The notes below the pieces were generated by a model. It ran no database searches. It was not told the origin of the DNA and worked only from the letters and a program-made list of their open reading frames with translations. From the NCBI RefSeq assembly GCF_031846265.1, contig NZ_JAVRIA010000003.1, positions 62,001 to 126,000 on the forward strand: a DNA stretch of 64,000 nt, given 5' to 3'. Shown here piece by piece: positions 52,191 through 61,527 of the stretch (within the stretch, counting starts at the first letter, position 1; every line of letters starts with the position of its first letter). The position numbers and the translations under genes are program-made. The stretch is from Microcosmobacter mediterraneus (GTDB lineage: Bacteria > Bacteroidota > Bacteroidia > Flavobacteriales > Flavobacteriaceae).

Positions 52191-52192
52191 TT

Positions 52193-52200
52193 TACTTTTG
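52193..52200 (+). promoter_or_regulatory. -7 element immediately before rlmB
   Basis: TACTTTTG fits TAnnTTTG and ends 4 nt before the rlmB ATG. If it is used, the transcript would start at or just inside the start codon region. It overlaps the tail of the upstream terminator. Confidence 0.45.
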
Positions 52201-52204
52201 CCCA

Positions 52205-52939
52205 ATGGAAAAAGAGACCACTATTTTTGGTATACGAGCTATCATTGAAGCCATTAACTCAGGAGAATCAATTGATAAAGTATTTATACAAAAAGGACTA
52301 CATGGCGAGTTGTTTCATGAGCTTGAACACCTACTCAGAAAAGATGGCATAAGTACTTCTTACGTTCCAGTGGAAAAACTGAATCGTCTTTCTAAAAAAA
52401 ATCATCAAGGTGTAATAGCACAAATTGCACCTATTGAATTTTGGGATATTGATACACTAATTACAACAACTCTTGAATCAGAAAAAACACCAATCTTTCT
52501 TCTATTAGATCAATTAAGTGATGTTAGAAATTTTGGAGCTATCATAAGAACAGCTGAATGTACTGGTGTTAATGGAATAATTATTCAAAAAAAAGGAGGA
52601 GCTCCAGTAAATGGCGATACCATTAAAACAAGTGCAGGAGCAATTTTTAAGATGCCTATTTGTAAAGTCGATCATATTAAGGATGCCATCTTTTATTTAC
52701 AATCTTCTAATATCAAGGTGATTGCCGCAACAGAAAAATCTGAAGACACGCTCTATAATGTATCTTTCAAAGAACCATGTGCTATTGTGATGGGATCTGA
52801 AGGTAGAGGTATAAATCCTTCCGTCTTAAAAATAGTAGATGAAAGTGCTAAATTACCAATACTAGGAGATATTGAATCTTTAAATGTGTCTGTAGCCTGT
52901 GGTGCTTTTCTGTATGAAATGGTGAGACAACGTAGCTAA
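52205..52939 (+). CDS. rlmB: 23S rRNA (guanosine-2'-O-)-methyltransferase RlmB, TrmH/SpoU family
   Basis: The product has 244 residues. The N-terminal substrate-binding domain starts ETTIFGIRAIIEAIN. The SpoU knot methyltransferase domain follows, with LRNFGAIIRTAECTG-like motif 1 (DVRNFGAIIRTAE), motif 2 IVMGSEGRGI and motif 3 LGDIESLNVSVACG. It modifies G2251 of 23S rRNA in E. coli terms. The stop overlaps the convergent rhomboid gene by 4 nt. Confidence 0.92.
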   Translation: MEKETTIFGIRAIIEAINSGESIDKVFIQKGLHGELFHELEHLLRKDGISTSYVPVEKLNRLSKKNHQGVIAQIAPIEFWDIDTLITTTLESEKTPIFLLLDQLSDVRNFGAIIRTAECTGVNGIIIQKKGGAPVNGDTIKTSAGAIFKMPICKVDHIKDAIFYLQSSNIKVIAATEKSEDTLYNVSFKEPCAIVMGSEGRGINPSVLKIVDESAKLPILGDIESLNVSVACGAFLYEMVRQRS

Positions 52940-53697
52940 TCCTCCGACTTTTTCTTAAATATATATCGCACTTTGATTATAGGCTTCTGAACTTTATTAT
53001 CAACTAACTCGTCATTATCTTCAACTTCTTGATGTTCAATAAAATTACCGTCTTCATCAAAATGTCTCATAAATGGATCGTCCTCTTCATTATAACTAGG
53101 TTGTTCCCATACATAGCGCTCTGGTTTTGCTATCTGTTTCCTAAAGATTAAAGCAAAAAACAAACCCGTTATTAAACCTGCTAAATGACCTTCCCAAGAC
53201 ATACCTTCTTTTATTGGAAACACATACCAAATCATGCTTCCGTAGAAAAATATTATTATTAATGATAATGCTATAAGTCTATAGTGTTTTGCAAAGATTC
53301 CCTTGAAGAACATAAAGCTTACCAAAACATAAATTAGACCACTTGCTCCAATATGATTTGCTGGTCTACCAATAAGCCATGTTAAAAATCCAGAAAGTAG
53401 AATGCCATAAAAAATCACTTTCCAACTTATAGGTCTATAGAAATAAAATAATGCCATGGACAACACAAATAGCGGAATAGTATTGTTATATAAATGTTCA
53501 ATATTTCCATGAATAAATGGACTAAAAATAACTCCTCGTAAGCCTTCAAAATCTAAAGGTCTTATACCAAAAGATTTAAAACCTGAATATATTCTTACTT
53601 GAAACCAAAAGGATATCCAAATGGTTAATACAAATAATATTGGATAGGCTACAACACCTGTTGAATATTTAAATTGAGTCTGACTCATACGTAACAT
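52936..53697 (-). CDS. Rhomboid family intramembrane serine protease
   Basis: The product has 253 residues with about six membrane helices. The N-terminal PFIHGNIEHLYNN segment, catalytic Ser in NHIGASGLIYV and His in WEGHLAGLITGLFF form the rhomboid Ser-His dyad. An acidic, soluble tail of about 65 residues follows. The start may be Met1 (53697) or Met4 (53688). It cleaves transmembrane substrates inside the membrane; the target is unknown. It is convergent with rlmB and divergent from rarA. Confidence 0.9.
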   Translation of the reverse strand: MLRMSQTQFKYSTGVVAYPILFVLTIWISFWFQVRIYSGFKSFGIRPLDFEGLRGVIFSPFIHGNIEHLYNNTIPLFVLSMALFYFYRPISWKVIFYGILLSGFLTWLIGRPANHIGASGLIYVLVSFMFFKGIFAKHYRLIALSLIIIFFYGSMIWYVFPIKEGMSWEGHLAGLITGLFFALIFRKQIAKPERYVWEQPSYNEEDDPFMRHFDEDGNFIEHQEVEDNDELVDNKVQKPIIKVRYIFKKKSED

Positions 53698-53764
53698 ATG
53701 TCAAATAGTAGTCCAAGATTTAAAGGTATGAAATATTGTCACTATCAATTCGTAATTTTACAAC

Positions 53765-55045
53765 ATGAATATTCCATTAGCTGAACGTTTACGTCCAAAA
53801 ACATTAGACGAATATCTTAGTCAAGATCACCTTGTTGGCAAACATGGTACGCTTACCAACCATATAAAACAAGGTTTTATTCCATCCATGATTTTTTGGG
53901 GACCTCCAGGTATAGGTAAAACAACTTTAGCTAATATAATAGCTAATGAATCTGAACGACCTTTTTTTAAGTTAAGTGCTATAAACTCTGGTGTAAAAGA
54001 TATACGAGAAGTTATAGACAAGGCTAAAAAAAGTGGTGGATTGTTTACTACTAGGAACCCTATTTTGTTCATAGATGAGATTCATCGGTTTAGTAAATCA
54101 CAACAAGATTCTTTATTAGAAGCTGTTGAAAAAGGTTGGGTAACATTAATAGGTGCCACTACAGAAAATCCTAGTTTTGAAGTTATCTCAGCTTTACTAT
54201 CAAGATGTCAGGTTTATACCTTAAATGCTTTTAGTAAAATTGAATTAGAACAATTATTACAACGAGCTATTACTGAAGATGACTTTTTAAAAGACAAACA
54301 AATTACCATAAAAGAAAGTGCAGCTTTAATTAAACTCTCTGGAGGTGATGCTCGTAAGCTTCTCAATATTTTTGAGTTATTAGTCTCCACGTTAAAAGAT
54401 GATGAAAGCATTATAATTACTAATGAATTAGTAGAGCAAAGTATTCAAAATAACACAGTTCTTTATGACAAAACTGGAGAACAGCACTATGATATTATCT
54501 CTGCGTTTATTAAGTCTATTAGAGGAAGTGATCCTAATGCAGCTGTGTATTGGCTAGCAAGGATGATTGAAGGTGGTGAGGATGTTAAATTTATAGCAAG
54601 GCGTTTATTAATATTAGCCAGTGAAGATATAGGTAATGCAAACCCTACGGCTTTGGTTATTGCAAATAATACGTTTCAGGCAGTAACCGTAATTGGCAAT
54701 CCAGAATCTCGTATTATATTAAGTCAGTGTGCTACCTATTTAGCAACATCTCCAAAAAGTAACGCGGCTTATAAAGCAATTGGAGCTGCTCAACAAATGG
54801 TTAAAGAAACAGGTAATTTATCAGTGCCTTTATCTATTAGAAACGCACCTACAAAATTAATGAAAGAATTAGGCTATGGTAAAGATTATCAATATGCTCA
54901 TAATCATGAAAATAACTTTGCAAAGCATGAATTTTTACCTGAAGAAATAAAAGGTACCGTTTTTTATGAACCTGGTAATAACTCTAGAGAACAAGCTCAG
55001 CGAGACTTCTTGAAAAATCGCTGGAAAGACAAGTATGACTATTAG
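53765..55045 (+). CDS. rarA: Replication-associated recombination protein A (MgsA/WRNIP1 family AAA+ ATPase)
   Basis: The product has 426 residues: IPLAERLRPKTLDEYLSQDH start, Walker A WGPPGIGKTTLAN, Walker B ILFIDEIHRFSKSQQD, sensor 1 LIGATTENPSFEV, and the C-terminal oligomerisation domain with AAVYWLARMIEGGEDVKFIA. It acts at stalled replication forks. The stop overlaps the convergent next gene by 4 nt. Confidence 0.95.
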   Translation: MNIPLAERLRPKTLDEYLSQDHLVGKHGTLTNHIKQGFIPSMIFWGPPGIGKTTLANIIANESERPFFKLSAINSGVKDIREVIDKAKKSGGLFTTRNPILFIDEIHRFSKSQQDSLLEAVEKGWVTLIGATTENPSFEVISALLSRCQVYTLNAFSKIELEQLLQRAITEDDFLKDKQITIKESAALIKLSGGDARKLLNIFELLVSTLKDDESIIITNELVEQSIQNNTVLYDKTGEQHYDIISAFIKSIRGSDPNAAVYWLARMIEGGEDVKFIARRLLILASEDIGNANPTALVIANNTFQAVTVIGNPESRIILSQCATYLATSPKSNAAYKAIGAAQQMVKETGNLSVPLSIRNAPTKLMKELGYGKDYQYAHNHENNFAKHEFLPEEIKGTVFYEPGNNSREQAQRDFLKNRWKDKYDY

Positions 55046-55923
55046 AATTTTATATTTAATTCTTTTGTAACATTGCCATTAGTCGTAACCTCAGAATAAT
55101 ACCATTTTCCATCCTCTTTATATACAATGGCGTTTTTATCTTTAACAGAGAATACATCTGCCTTGGGTGTAGCTAGTAAAATCATAACCTTCTTTGGAGT
55201 TGTATCTACTAACTGAAAGCCATTATCTATTGGTTGTGCGTATAAAATCTCTTTAGATTTAGTTTCTGAAGTTTTTGCTTCTTTAGTTTTTGCTTCAACT
55301 TTAGCTGTTTCTGCCTCTTCTAATTTCTTTTTTAATTCTTGTTCTTCCTTTTTTAATTTTTCTATAAGTTTAACCTCTTCTTTTTCTTTCTTTAAAGCTT
55401 CTACTTCTGCCTTTAGCTTCTCTAATTCTTCAGAATTTTCTTCTTCTTTTTCAGTTACTGAAACACTTTTAGTTATTGCTAAGGGTTCATATTTATAATC
55501 TAACGTACTAAAAGTTACAAAAGCATCTCTTAATGCTAAATTATAGCCTTTTTTATATTCTTTTTCTCTAGTTTCTCCTACTTTAGAAGCTATTATTAGA
55601 TTACGATTACAGTCTATTAGTTCTATCTGTATTTTATTTTTCAGAAATCCTTTAACTTTCTTAGCTTCTGCTCTTAAAGCTAAACATCTATTATCTTTTA
55701 AATCCTTAGGCAAATCTTCATCTTCCAAAAATGCTGTATAACCATTCTTATTAAACAAAAATTTAGTAAGCGAATTAAGTTGGTATTTATCTTTACCTTT
55801 AGTAAACTCAAACTGATTAGGAACGATAATGTATTTATAATTATTGAGCTCTTGAGCCTGTGTTGTAAACGAAACACATAAACTCAATACATAAATTAGT
55901 ACAGTTGCTTTTAAAAATTTCAT
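55042..55923 (-). CDS. Secreted protein with coiled-coil segment, function unknown
   Basis: The product has 293 residues. The signal peptide ends near TQAQ. The globular N-terminal domain (about 25-150) has NNYKYIIVPNQFEFTKGKDK and NRNLIIASKVGETREKEY. Residues about 165-225 form a highly charged Glu/Lys coiled coil, and a short C-terminal domain follows (PIDNGFQLVDTTPKKVMILL). No enzyme motif is seen. It is last in the radC-deacetylase-yjjG group, 12 nt from yjjG. Confidence 0.75.
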   Translation of the reverse strand: MKFLKATVLIYVLSLCVSFTTQAQELNNYKYIIVPNQFEFTKGKDKYQLNSLTKFLFNKNGYTAFLEDEDLPKDLKDNRCLALRAEAKKVKGFLKNKIQIELIDCNRNLIIASKVGETREKEYKKGYNLALRDAFVTFSTLDYKYEPLAITKSVSVTEKEEENSEELEKLKAEVEALKKEKEEVKLIEKLKKEEQELKKKLEEAETAKVEAKTKEAKTSETKSKEILYAQPIDNGFQLVDTTPKKVMILLATPKADVFSVKDKNAIVYKEDGKWYYSEVTTNGNVTKELNIKF

Positions 55924-55935
55924 GCTTTTATTTCT

Positions 55936-56625
55936 TTAAAGATACTTTTTTAATTCTGATAACTTATTTACACTAAGATGCTTACCATTTAATTTTTCAT
56001 TTCTGTAATTAAAATGAATAGCCTCCATATTTATATTTAATGCACCTAAAACATCTGCTTCGTAACTATCGCCAATCATAATACTTTTTGAAACTTGTGC
56101 ATTGGCAATTTTTAAAGCATGATTAAAAATAATAGGATTTGGTTTTTTAACACCAGCTTGTTCGGAATTTGTAACACTAATAAAGTATTTAGATAAACCT
56201 GAGTTTTTAATTTTTTTTGTTTGAGCCTCTTCAAAACCATTAGTGATAATATGCAATTTGTAGTTTGGTTTTAAATAGCTTAGTATATCTATGGTATCAT
56301 CAAAAAGGTGATTAAATGTTGTAAGATAAGTAATGTAATCTACTGCTAATATATCTATAAGCTTATCTTCAATTTCATATTCTAAACTATCAAACGATTT
56401 TTTTAGACGTCCATAACGCAGTTCTTTTTTTGTAATTTTCTCTTCTCTATAAAGTTTCCAGTACTCAAAATTAATAGGTTCGTAAACTTTAGTAAAGTCA
56501 TTAATATCTACTTTAATATTATTAAGCTCAAAAATACGCTTAAATGCTAGCTTTGAATTCTTATCAAAATCCCACAAAGTATGATCTAAATCAAAAAATA
56601 TATGATTAATATGATTAAGTTTCAT
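55936..56625 (-). CDS. yjjG: HAD superfamily hydrolase, YjjG-type pyrimidine nucleotidase
   Basis: The product has 229 residues: HAD motif I FFDLDHTLWDFDKN, cap domain, motif II HIITNGFEEAQ, motif III lysine in GVKKPNPIIFNHAL, and motif IV MIGDSYEADVLGA. It fits the YjjG group, which hydrolyses non-canonical pyrimidine nucleotides. It overlaps the deacetylase-like gene by 11 nt at its start. Confidence 0.87.
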   Translation of the reverse strand: MKLNHINHIFFDLDHTLWDFDKNSKLAFKRIFELNNIKVDINDFTKVYEPINFEYWKLYREEKITKKELRYGRLKKSFDSLEYEIEDKLIDILAVDYITYLTTFNHLFDDTIDILSYLKPNYKLHIITNGFEEAQTKKIKNSGLSKYFISVTNSEQAGVKKPNPIIFNHALKIANAQVSKSIMIGDSYEADVLGALNINMEAIHFNYRNEKLNGKHLSVNKLSELKKYL

Positions 56626-57916
56626 CTTTAGATTCTAATATAATATTAAATAAATCTTTAAAACCATCCCATGGTTCTTCGTTACTTAATGAATAATTAT
56701 GAAATACAGGAACAAAAGTACCATTAACTTGTTTTATTGTTTGCATTAAAGCTTGTATTTTTTCCTTTTTATCAAGTTGAGATTTATGTTTTAGTAATGA
56801 ATAATCAAAACAGTGAAAAGCATTTATTTGTAGTGGAGTTTCAATCTCAAAATCTAAGTCGTAAAACTGAAATGGTGTACATGTGCTAGCTCTAAATCCA
56901 AGCTCATTGATATAACCCATTGTGTAATCCTTGTAAATTTCTAATTCTATTAAATTTCTGTAAGCTTCTGGTAAGTTTATCTTGGAATGTGAATTTCTGG
57001 AAGCGTCTACATTATAATTTATAACAGATTCTAATTTCTTCTTCTCATTGATTAAAATTTTAAGATCATTTAATGCAAGATATGAGGCCTTAAGACCTAC
57101 ATCGCAATAATCTGCAACTGATTTTATAAGTGATACAAATTTCTTTTTGTTAATACTAATATTTTTATCGTAAGTAGTATAATTACCAACCAAGAAGAAA
57201 ACTATAAACTTAAAGTTATGCTGTTTTTGTTTTGTTATTATCCATTTAAAAGTATCATGCGGATCTCTTTTAAAACCTGTTAAAGTAGAAAATCTTTGAT
57301 AAAGTCGTTTTAGTTTTAATCTTCCTAGATCACCTAAAGTTCCACCAACTGTTCTTAACAATCCTTTATTACTGAAATAGTAAGCCATTGGCACATCTAT
57401 AACCGGATTTATTTTATAACGTTGTTTTGGAAAGGTAAACTTTGGAAATTTTTCTAACAGTACTGCCTTTAATTTATATGCCCAGATATCCACCACTGGT
57501 TGCTGTAAAAAATCATTTTTATATGCCAAACTCTCAGTAGCTAAAAATCGTCCATATTCATCTCTAACTTGTGGTAAGTATTCTTCATATCTGCTTAACA
57601 GGTAAAATGAAGCTGCAAAAATATCATATGGTAAACTACTTTTCTCGCTGGTTACAAAAAAACCAATAGTTGCATCCCAATCTTGAATATTTATAGGAAT
57701 ATCTGACAGTCCTTGCTCAAATAACAACTCATTACTTCTAACAAAAATCTCACTACTCAGAGGTTGTTTAGTGTAAGACATCTTTATGCTATCATGAGCG
57801 ATAAACTCTTCAACTTTACTCGTAAAACTTACAGGCACACCAAGTATCCGTTTTACAATATGTTTAAACGTATATCTTAGTCTTGGTGTTATTTTATGAG
57901 TATATACTAAAAGCAT
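56615..57916 (-). CDS. Polysaccharide deacetylase-like protein
   Basis: The product has 433 residues. The N-terminal domain is (LLVYTHKITPRLRYTFKHIV) and the central and C-terminal parts are of the NodB-like TIM-barrel type seen in a large Bacteroidota family. NPVIDVPMAYYFSNKG corresponds to the usual DIDxAY metal motif with the second Asp lost. NSHSKINLPEAYRNL is the His-containing second motif, and YTMGYINELGFRASTC is the final block. The changes at the first motif make activity uncertain. It likely acts on cell-surface polysaccharide. Confidence 0.75.
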   Translation of the reverse strand: MLLVYTHKITPRLRYTFKHIVKRILGVPVSFTSKVEEFIAHDSIKMSYTKQPLSSEIFVRSNELLFEQGLSDIPINIQDWDATIGFFVTSEKSSLPYDIFAASFYLLSRYEEYLPQVRDEYGRFLATESLAYKNDFLQQPVVDIWAYKLKAVLLEKFPKFTFPKQRYKINPVIDVPMAYYFSNKGLLRTVGGTLGDLGRLKLKRLYQRFSTLTGFKRDPHDTFKWIITKQKQHNFKFIVFFLVGNYTTYDKNISINKKKFVSLIKSVADYCDVGLKASYLALNDLKILINEKKKLESVINYNVDASRNSHSKINLPEAYRNLIELEIYKDYTMGYINELGFRASTCTPFQFYDLDFEIETPLQINAFHCFDYSLLKHKSQLDKKEKIQALMQTIKQVNGTFVPVFHNYSLSNEEPWDGFKDLFNIILESKDET

Positions 57917-57922
57917 GGTAAA

Positions 57923-58621
57923 TTATAAGATGTCCTTATCTGCAAAACTAAAGTAAGCATCTTCAGTAACTATTAAATGATCCAAAACTTTTATATCTAA
58001 ACTCTCTGCAGCTATTTTGAGTTTTTGAGTTATCATTTTGTCAGAATTGCTGGGTTTCAATGTTCCTGATGGATGGTTATGTGCCAATATTATTCCTGTA
58101 GCTCCATACTCTAGAGCAGTTTTTAAAGCTAGTCTTACATCAACTAAAGTACCTGTAATGCCTCCTTTACTAAGCTGTATTTTCTGAATAATTTTGTTGG
58201 AATTATTAAGATATATTATCCAGAATTCTTCATGAGGTAATTCGCCTATAATAGGTTGCATAACTTCAAAAACAGATTGACTTGATGTGATTTTTTTCTT
58301 TTCTATGGCCTGTTCTGCTCTTCTACGTCTTCCTAATTCTAAAGCAGCAGCAATAGTAATAGCTTTAGCTTCACCAATACCTTTAAAACTCATTAATTGT
58401 TTTAAAGATAATTTACCAAGATCACTTAAATTATGATTAACACTTGCTAATATTCGTTTACTTAAATCAACAGCTGTCTCTTCTCTACTGCCAGATCCTA
58501 TGAGGATAGCAATTAATTCTGAGTCGCTAAGAACAGACTTTCCTTTATCTCTTAATTTCTCTCTAGGTTGGTCGTTTTCTGACCAATTTTTTATAGATAA
58601 TGAATTAGATGGCTCTGACAT
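57923..58621 (-). CDS. radC: RadC/JAB-domain DNA repair family protein
   Basis: The product has 232 residues: N-terminal helix-hairpin-helix region (LMSFKGIGEAKAITIAAALE) followed by a JAMM metalloprotease-like domain with IILAHNHPSGTLKPSNSD (His-x-His and Asp ligands). It is named for DNA repair, but the molecular role of RadC is not settled. It is first of a four-gene leftward group, divergent from the DUF1569 gene. Confidence 0.93.
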   Translation of the reverse strand: MSEPSNSLSIKNWSENDQPREKLRDKGKSVLSDSELIAILIGSGSREETAVDLSKRILASVNHNLSDLGKLSLKQLMSFKGIGEAKAITIAAALELGRRRRAEQAIEKKKITSSQSVFEVMQPIIGELPHEEFWIIYLNNSNKIIQKIQLSKGGITGTLVDVRLALKTALEYGATGIILAHNHPSGTLKPSNSDKMITQKLKIAAESLDIKVLDHLIVTEDAYFSFADKDIL

Positions 58622-58672
58622 GTTTTAAATATAAATATTGTAAATTTCTGATGCAATTAAATACCAATTATT

Positions 58673-59116
58673 ATGACCTCTTTTTTTGATAAAGGCACTT
58701 TTGAAGAGTTAAATCGTAGAATAGACGCTTTAAATAAAAACCATAAGCCTCAATGGGGAAAAATGGATGTAGCACAAATGCTATGGCATTGTCAAGGACC
58801 TTTAAATATTATTTTAAATCATAACGATTATAATTTAAAACCAAATTGGTTAGTGAAAACTTTCTTCAAAAAAACAATGTACAGTGATAAACTATGGCGA
58901 AAAAACCTACCTACTATTTCTGTATTTAAAAGCTCTGAATCTAAGGATTTTGAAAATGAAAGACGTAAGCTCTTAGACTTAGTACAAGAGCTAAACACAC
59001 ATAAAGATAGAAATACTTGGCAACCTCATCCTGTCTTTGGAAAACTTACCAAAGCCCAATGGGGAAAAATGCAGTACAAACATTTAGATCATCATTTAAG
59101 ACAGTTTGGTGTATAA
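58673..59116 (+). CDS. DUF1569 (DinB-like fold) protein
   Basis: The product has 147 residues with RIDALNKNHKPQWGKMDVAQ and MLWHCQGPL near residue 38, and a C-terminal YKHLDHHLRQFG. The histidines at about 39, 139 and 140 fit the DinB/YfiT-like metal site. The family has unclear function, often thiol or stress related. It is a single gene with a terminator. Confidence 0.82.
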   Translation: MTSFFDKGTFEELNRRIDALNKNHKPQWGKMDVAQMLWHCQGPLNIILNHNDYNLKPNWLVKTFFKKTMYSDKLWRKNLPTISVFKSSESKDFENERRKLLDLVQELNTHKDRNTWQPHPVFGKLTKAQWGKMQYKHLDHHLRQFGV

Positions 59117-59147
59117 AAAAAAGGAGCTTTTCAGCTCCTTTTTTATT
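59115..59147. terminator. Bidirectional terminator between DUF1569 and metzincin genes
   Basis: A long AAAAAAAAGGAGC arm, TTTTCA loop and GCTCCTTTTTT arm give U-tracts in both directions for two convergent genes. Confidence 0.9.
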
Positions 59148-59164
59148 AATATTTAAATAGTTAT

Positions 59165-61432
59165 TTAACGAATTATAAGTTTACGTTCTACAGAACGAAT
59201 GCCATCAGAAATTCTGAGAATATAGATACCACTCATTGCATTCTGAACAGAAATATTTTCATTGAATTGTGAGGTAATTTCATAGTCCTTACTAAATACT
59301 TTTCTACCTCTAATATCATAAAGATCAATTTTAATATCATTAACTGTATTAGGTCTAAAATCAATGGTAAAGTCACCAGTGTTTGGATTAGGATAAATGC
59401 TAAGATTACTTAGTAACTCATCTTCAACACTCAGTCCTGCTTGTAATTCAAAAGGTATTAAGTTAATATTATAGAAAATATTCCCTACAGATTCTACAAT
59501 AATTCTACAATTTTCAGCATCTACATTTGGCATAACCACATCATGTGATCCATCATTAGCTACAGAAGCTGCTAAAACAGTATCAAAAGTAACACCTGCA
59601 TCAGTTGATAGTAAAATATTAACTTCTGATGTATTAATACCATTCTCTGTAGTTCCTGCAACATCCCAAGTTACAGTCTGCGTTGAATTTCCATCGTATA
59701 CAGTACCAGGTGCATTTTGAGACGTTACTCTAAAAAATCCTGACAACACTGTATTTATAGTCATTGCGTCAAAATCGTTATTTCCACCATTAGGATCATT
59801 GTCTCTTACTGTGACTCTAAAATTAATTGCTCTCTCTATTAGAACTAATTTTTCCCATTGTGTGGAGTTTCCACCATTTGCGACTACATCTTCTAATCTA
59901 GGAATGTATCGAACAGGACTAGAAGTAGGTGGGAAAGAGCGTACCAATGGACCTTCCATAGTCGTTTCACCTGGAACACCTTGAGGACCTAAATCATATT
60001 GCTCCCAACAATAAGTTAAAGACTCAGTACCATCAGCATCTGTTGCTGTTGCTGTTAATTTGTATGGTGTTCGTATTGGTATGTTATAGTTAGCGCCAGC
60101 ATCTACAGAAGGTGCACTATTTCCTGAAGCTGTTTGAGTTGCGCAAGTACTATTACCAAAACTAATGTTGTTCCACATGGTTTGAAGACTTCTTTGATGA
60201 AAATACAAGTCTCTAAACGTTTGAATATTTTGCGATCCGCAAATCCCTGCATAACCCATTATGGTTGTTCCACTTCCAGGTTCATAAGCACTTGATGTAG
60301 ACACATTGCTTGGATTACAAGATCCCTCTGAACCATTCCATGTATGTGGCGAACCATATTGATGTCCCATCTCATGCATTAAAATCCCTTCAAATGCAGA
60401 ACCAATTGGAGCTCCTGTTCCACTTACTGCTCCAGCCCTAATAGAAGTACAAGGAGAGTTTAAAAACGCTAAACCACCAGGACCTGTTGTTAACATATGA
60501 CCAATATCATAAGGTTGACCAATAAAAGCATCAATAAATTGTTGACTTTCATTGATCAAAGCTGAATAATTACTATTAGATAAGAATGGTGACGATAAAA
60601 AGATGACATTTTCGTTATTAGATACTAACTCCATGGTTAACGAAAGTTCTCTTTCGTAAAGTGCGTTGACGCGAGTCATCACATCAACCATATTAGCTAA
60701 TACGGCTGCTTTTCTTTCAGCCTCAGGTGCATCTTCAGCCAAGCCTGCTTGTGCTACTTGAAAAGCTGCATATTCTTCTGTACAACCTAAAGCTAAAGCA
60801 AATGTTCTAAGCTGACCATCGTCTGCATTACGTTGAAACGTACCAGTATCTTCCGCTCTACTTATGTCTATAATATCTTCATCTTCAACACCACATTCAA
60901 AAGGAACAAATGGCACACTAGCTCTTGAATATACACTGTAAACAGTTTTATCTGTTGTAGCAGGCTCAATGTAATCAACACCATCTGGAGACATCTTAAT
61001 ACTTCTTAAACCAAAAGGCGTAATACTAAATCTTACTGTATTGTATGGATTTGTAATACTCTGACCTTTATAGGATCTTAACTCTGGATGTTGGTTTTGT
61101 AAAGCTTCCTGCATTACAGAAGCTTCAACTACTCTGTATTGCTCTACAGTTCCATCAGAATTTGGAAAATCTACAATAACACCTTGTGTAAATGAAGCTT
61201 CTCTTCTATTAGGTGCAGCTTCTAATCTAGATTTTAATGCCTCTAGCTTAAGTTCATATTGTAAGTATTCTATTGGCTGATCTTGGATGTAAACTAATGT
61301 TTTCTGACTTAAGTTATCTTCTGATGCAGAACTCCAAAGATTTGTTTTCTGCGCAAAGGACATAGAAAAAACCATCACAAAAGCCATAGTTAACACTATT
61401 GCTTTTGAAGGTAATGTGTACTTATTTTTCAT
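59165..61432 (-). CDS. Secreted metzincin (reprolysin-like) zinc metalloprotease with T9SS signal
   Basis: The product has 755 residues from ATG 61432. A longer frame to 61516 would run through the promoter, and only this start gives a signal peptide (ending MSFAQ). A propeptide-like region leads to the catalytic domain with HEMGHQYGSPH, exactly HExxHxxGxxH (His353, Glu354, His357, His363). Ig-like domains follow (about 470-660), then a type A sorting domain (LSIYPNPNTGDFTIDFR to IIR). It is expected to be a cell-surface or released protease. Confidence 0.88.
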   Translation of the reverse strand: MKNKYTLPSKAIVLTMAFVMVFSMSFAQKTNLWSSASEDNLSQKTLVYIQDQPIEYLQYELKLEALKSRLEAAPNRREASFTQGVIVDFPNSDGTVEQYRVVEASVMQEALQNQHPELRSYKGQSITNPYNTVRFSITPFGLRSIKMSPDGVDYIEPATTDKTVYSVYSRASVPFVPFECGVEDEDIIDISRAEDTGTFQRNADDGQLRTFALALGCTEEYAAFQVAQAGLAEDAPEAERKAAVLANMVDVMTRVNALYERELSLTMELVSNNENVIFLSSPFLSNSNYSALINESQQFIDAFIGQPYDIGHMLTTGPGGLAFLNSPCTSIRAGAVSGTGAPIGSAFEGILMHEMGHQYGSPHTWNGSEGSCNPSNVSTSSAYEPGSGTTIMGYAGICGSQNIQTFRDLYFHQRSLQTMWNNISFGNSTCATQTASGNSAPSVDAGANYNIPIRTPYKLTATATDADGTESLTYCWEQYDLGPQGVPGETTMEGPLVRSFPPTSSPVRYIPRLEDVVANGGNSTQWEKLVLIERAINFRVTVRDNDPNGGNNDFDAMTINTVLSGFFRVTSQNAPGTVYDGNSTQTVTWDVAGTTENGINTSEVNILLSTDAGVTFDTVLAASVANDGSHDVVMPNVDAENCRIIVESVGNIFYNINLIPFELQAGLSVEDELLSNLSIYPNPNTGDFTIDFRPNTVNDIKIDLYDIRGRKVFSKDYEITSQFNENISVQNAMSGIYILRISDGIRSVERKLIIR

Positions 61433-61452
61433 AGTTATTTTTTTAAAGAAAC

Positions 61453-61483
61453 CAAAGTTATTGTTTATTTTAGTGATATGCAA
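61453..61483 (-). promoter_or_regulatory. Promoter of the metzincin gene
   Basis: On the - strand TTG (61483-61481), 20 nt, then TAACTTTG (61460-61453), 20 nt before the ATG at 61432. It decides the start codon of this gene. Confidence 0.8.
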
Positions 61484-61527
61484 TAGATTTAATAGTCTCT
61501 TTTGTAATAAACTCATTACAAATAAAG

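Noticed and set aside
61433..61516. Longer metzincin frame from 61516
   Set aside because: It would include the promoter at 61453-61483 and bury the signal peptide.
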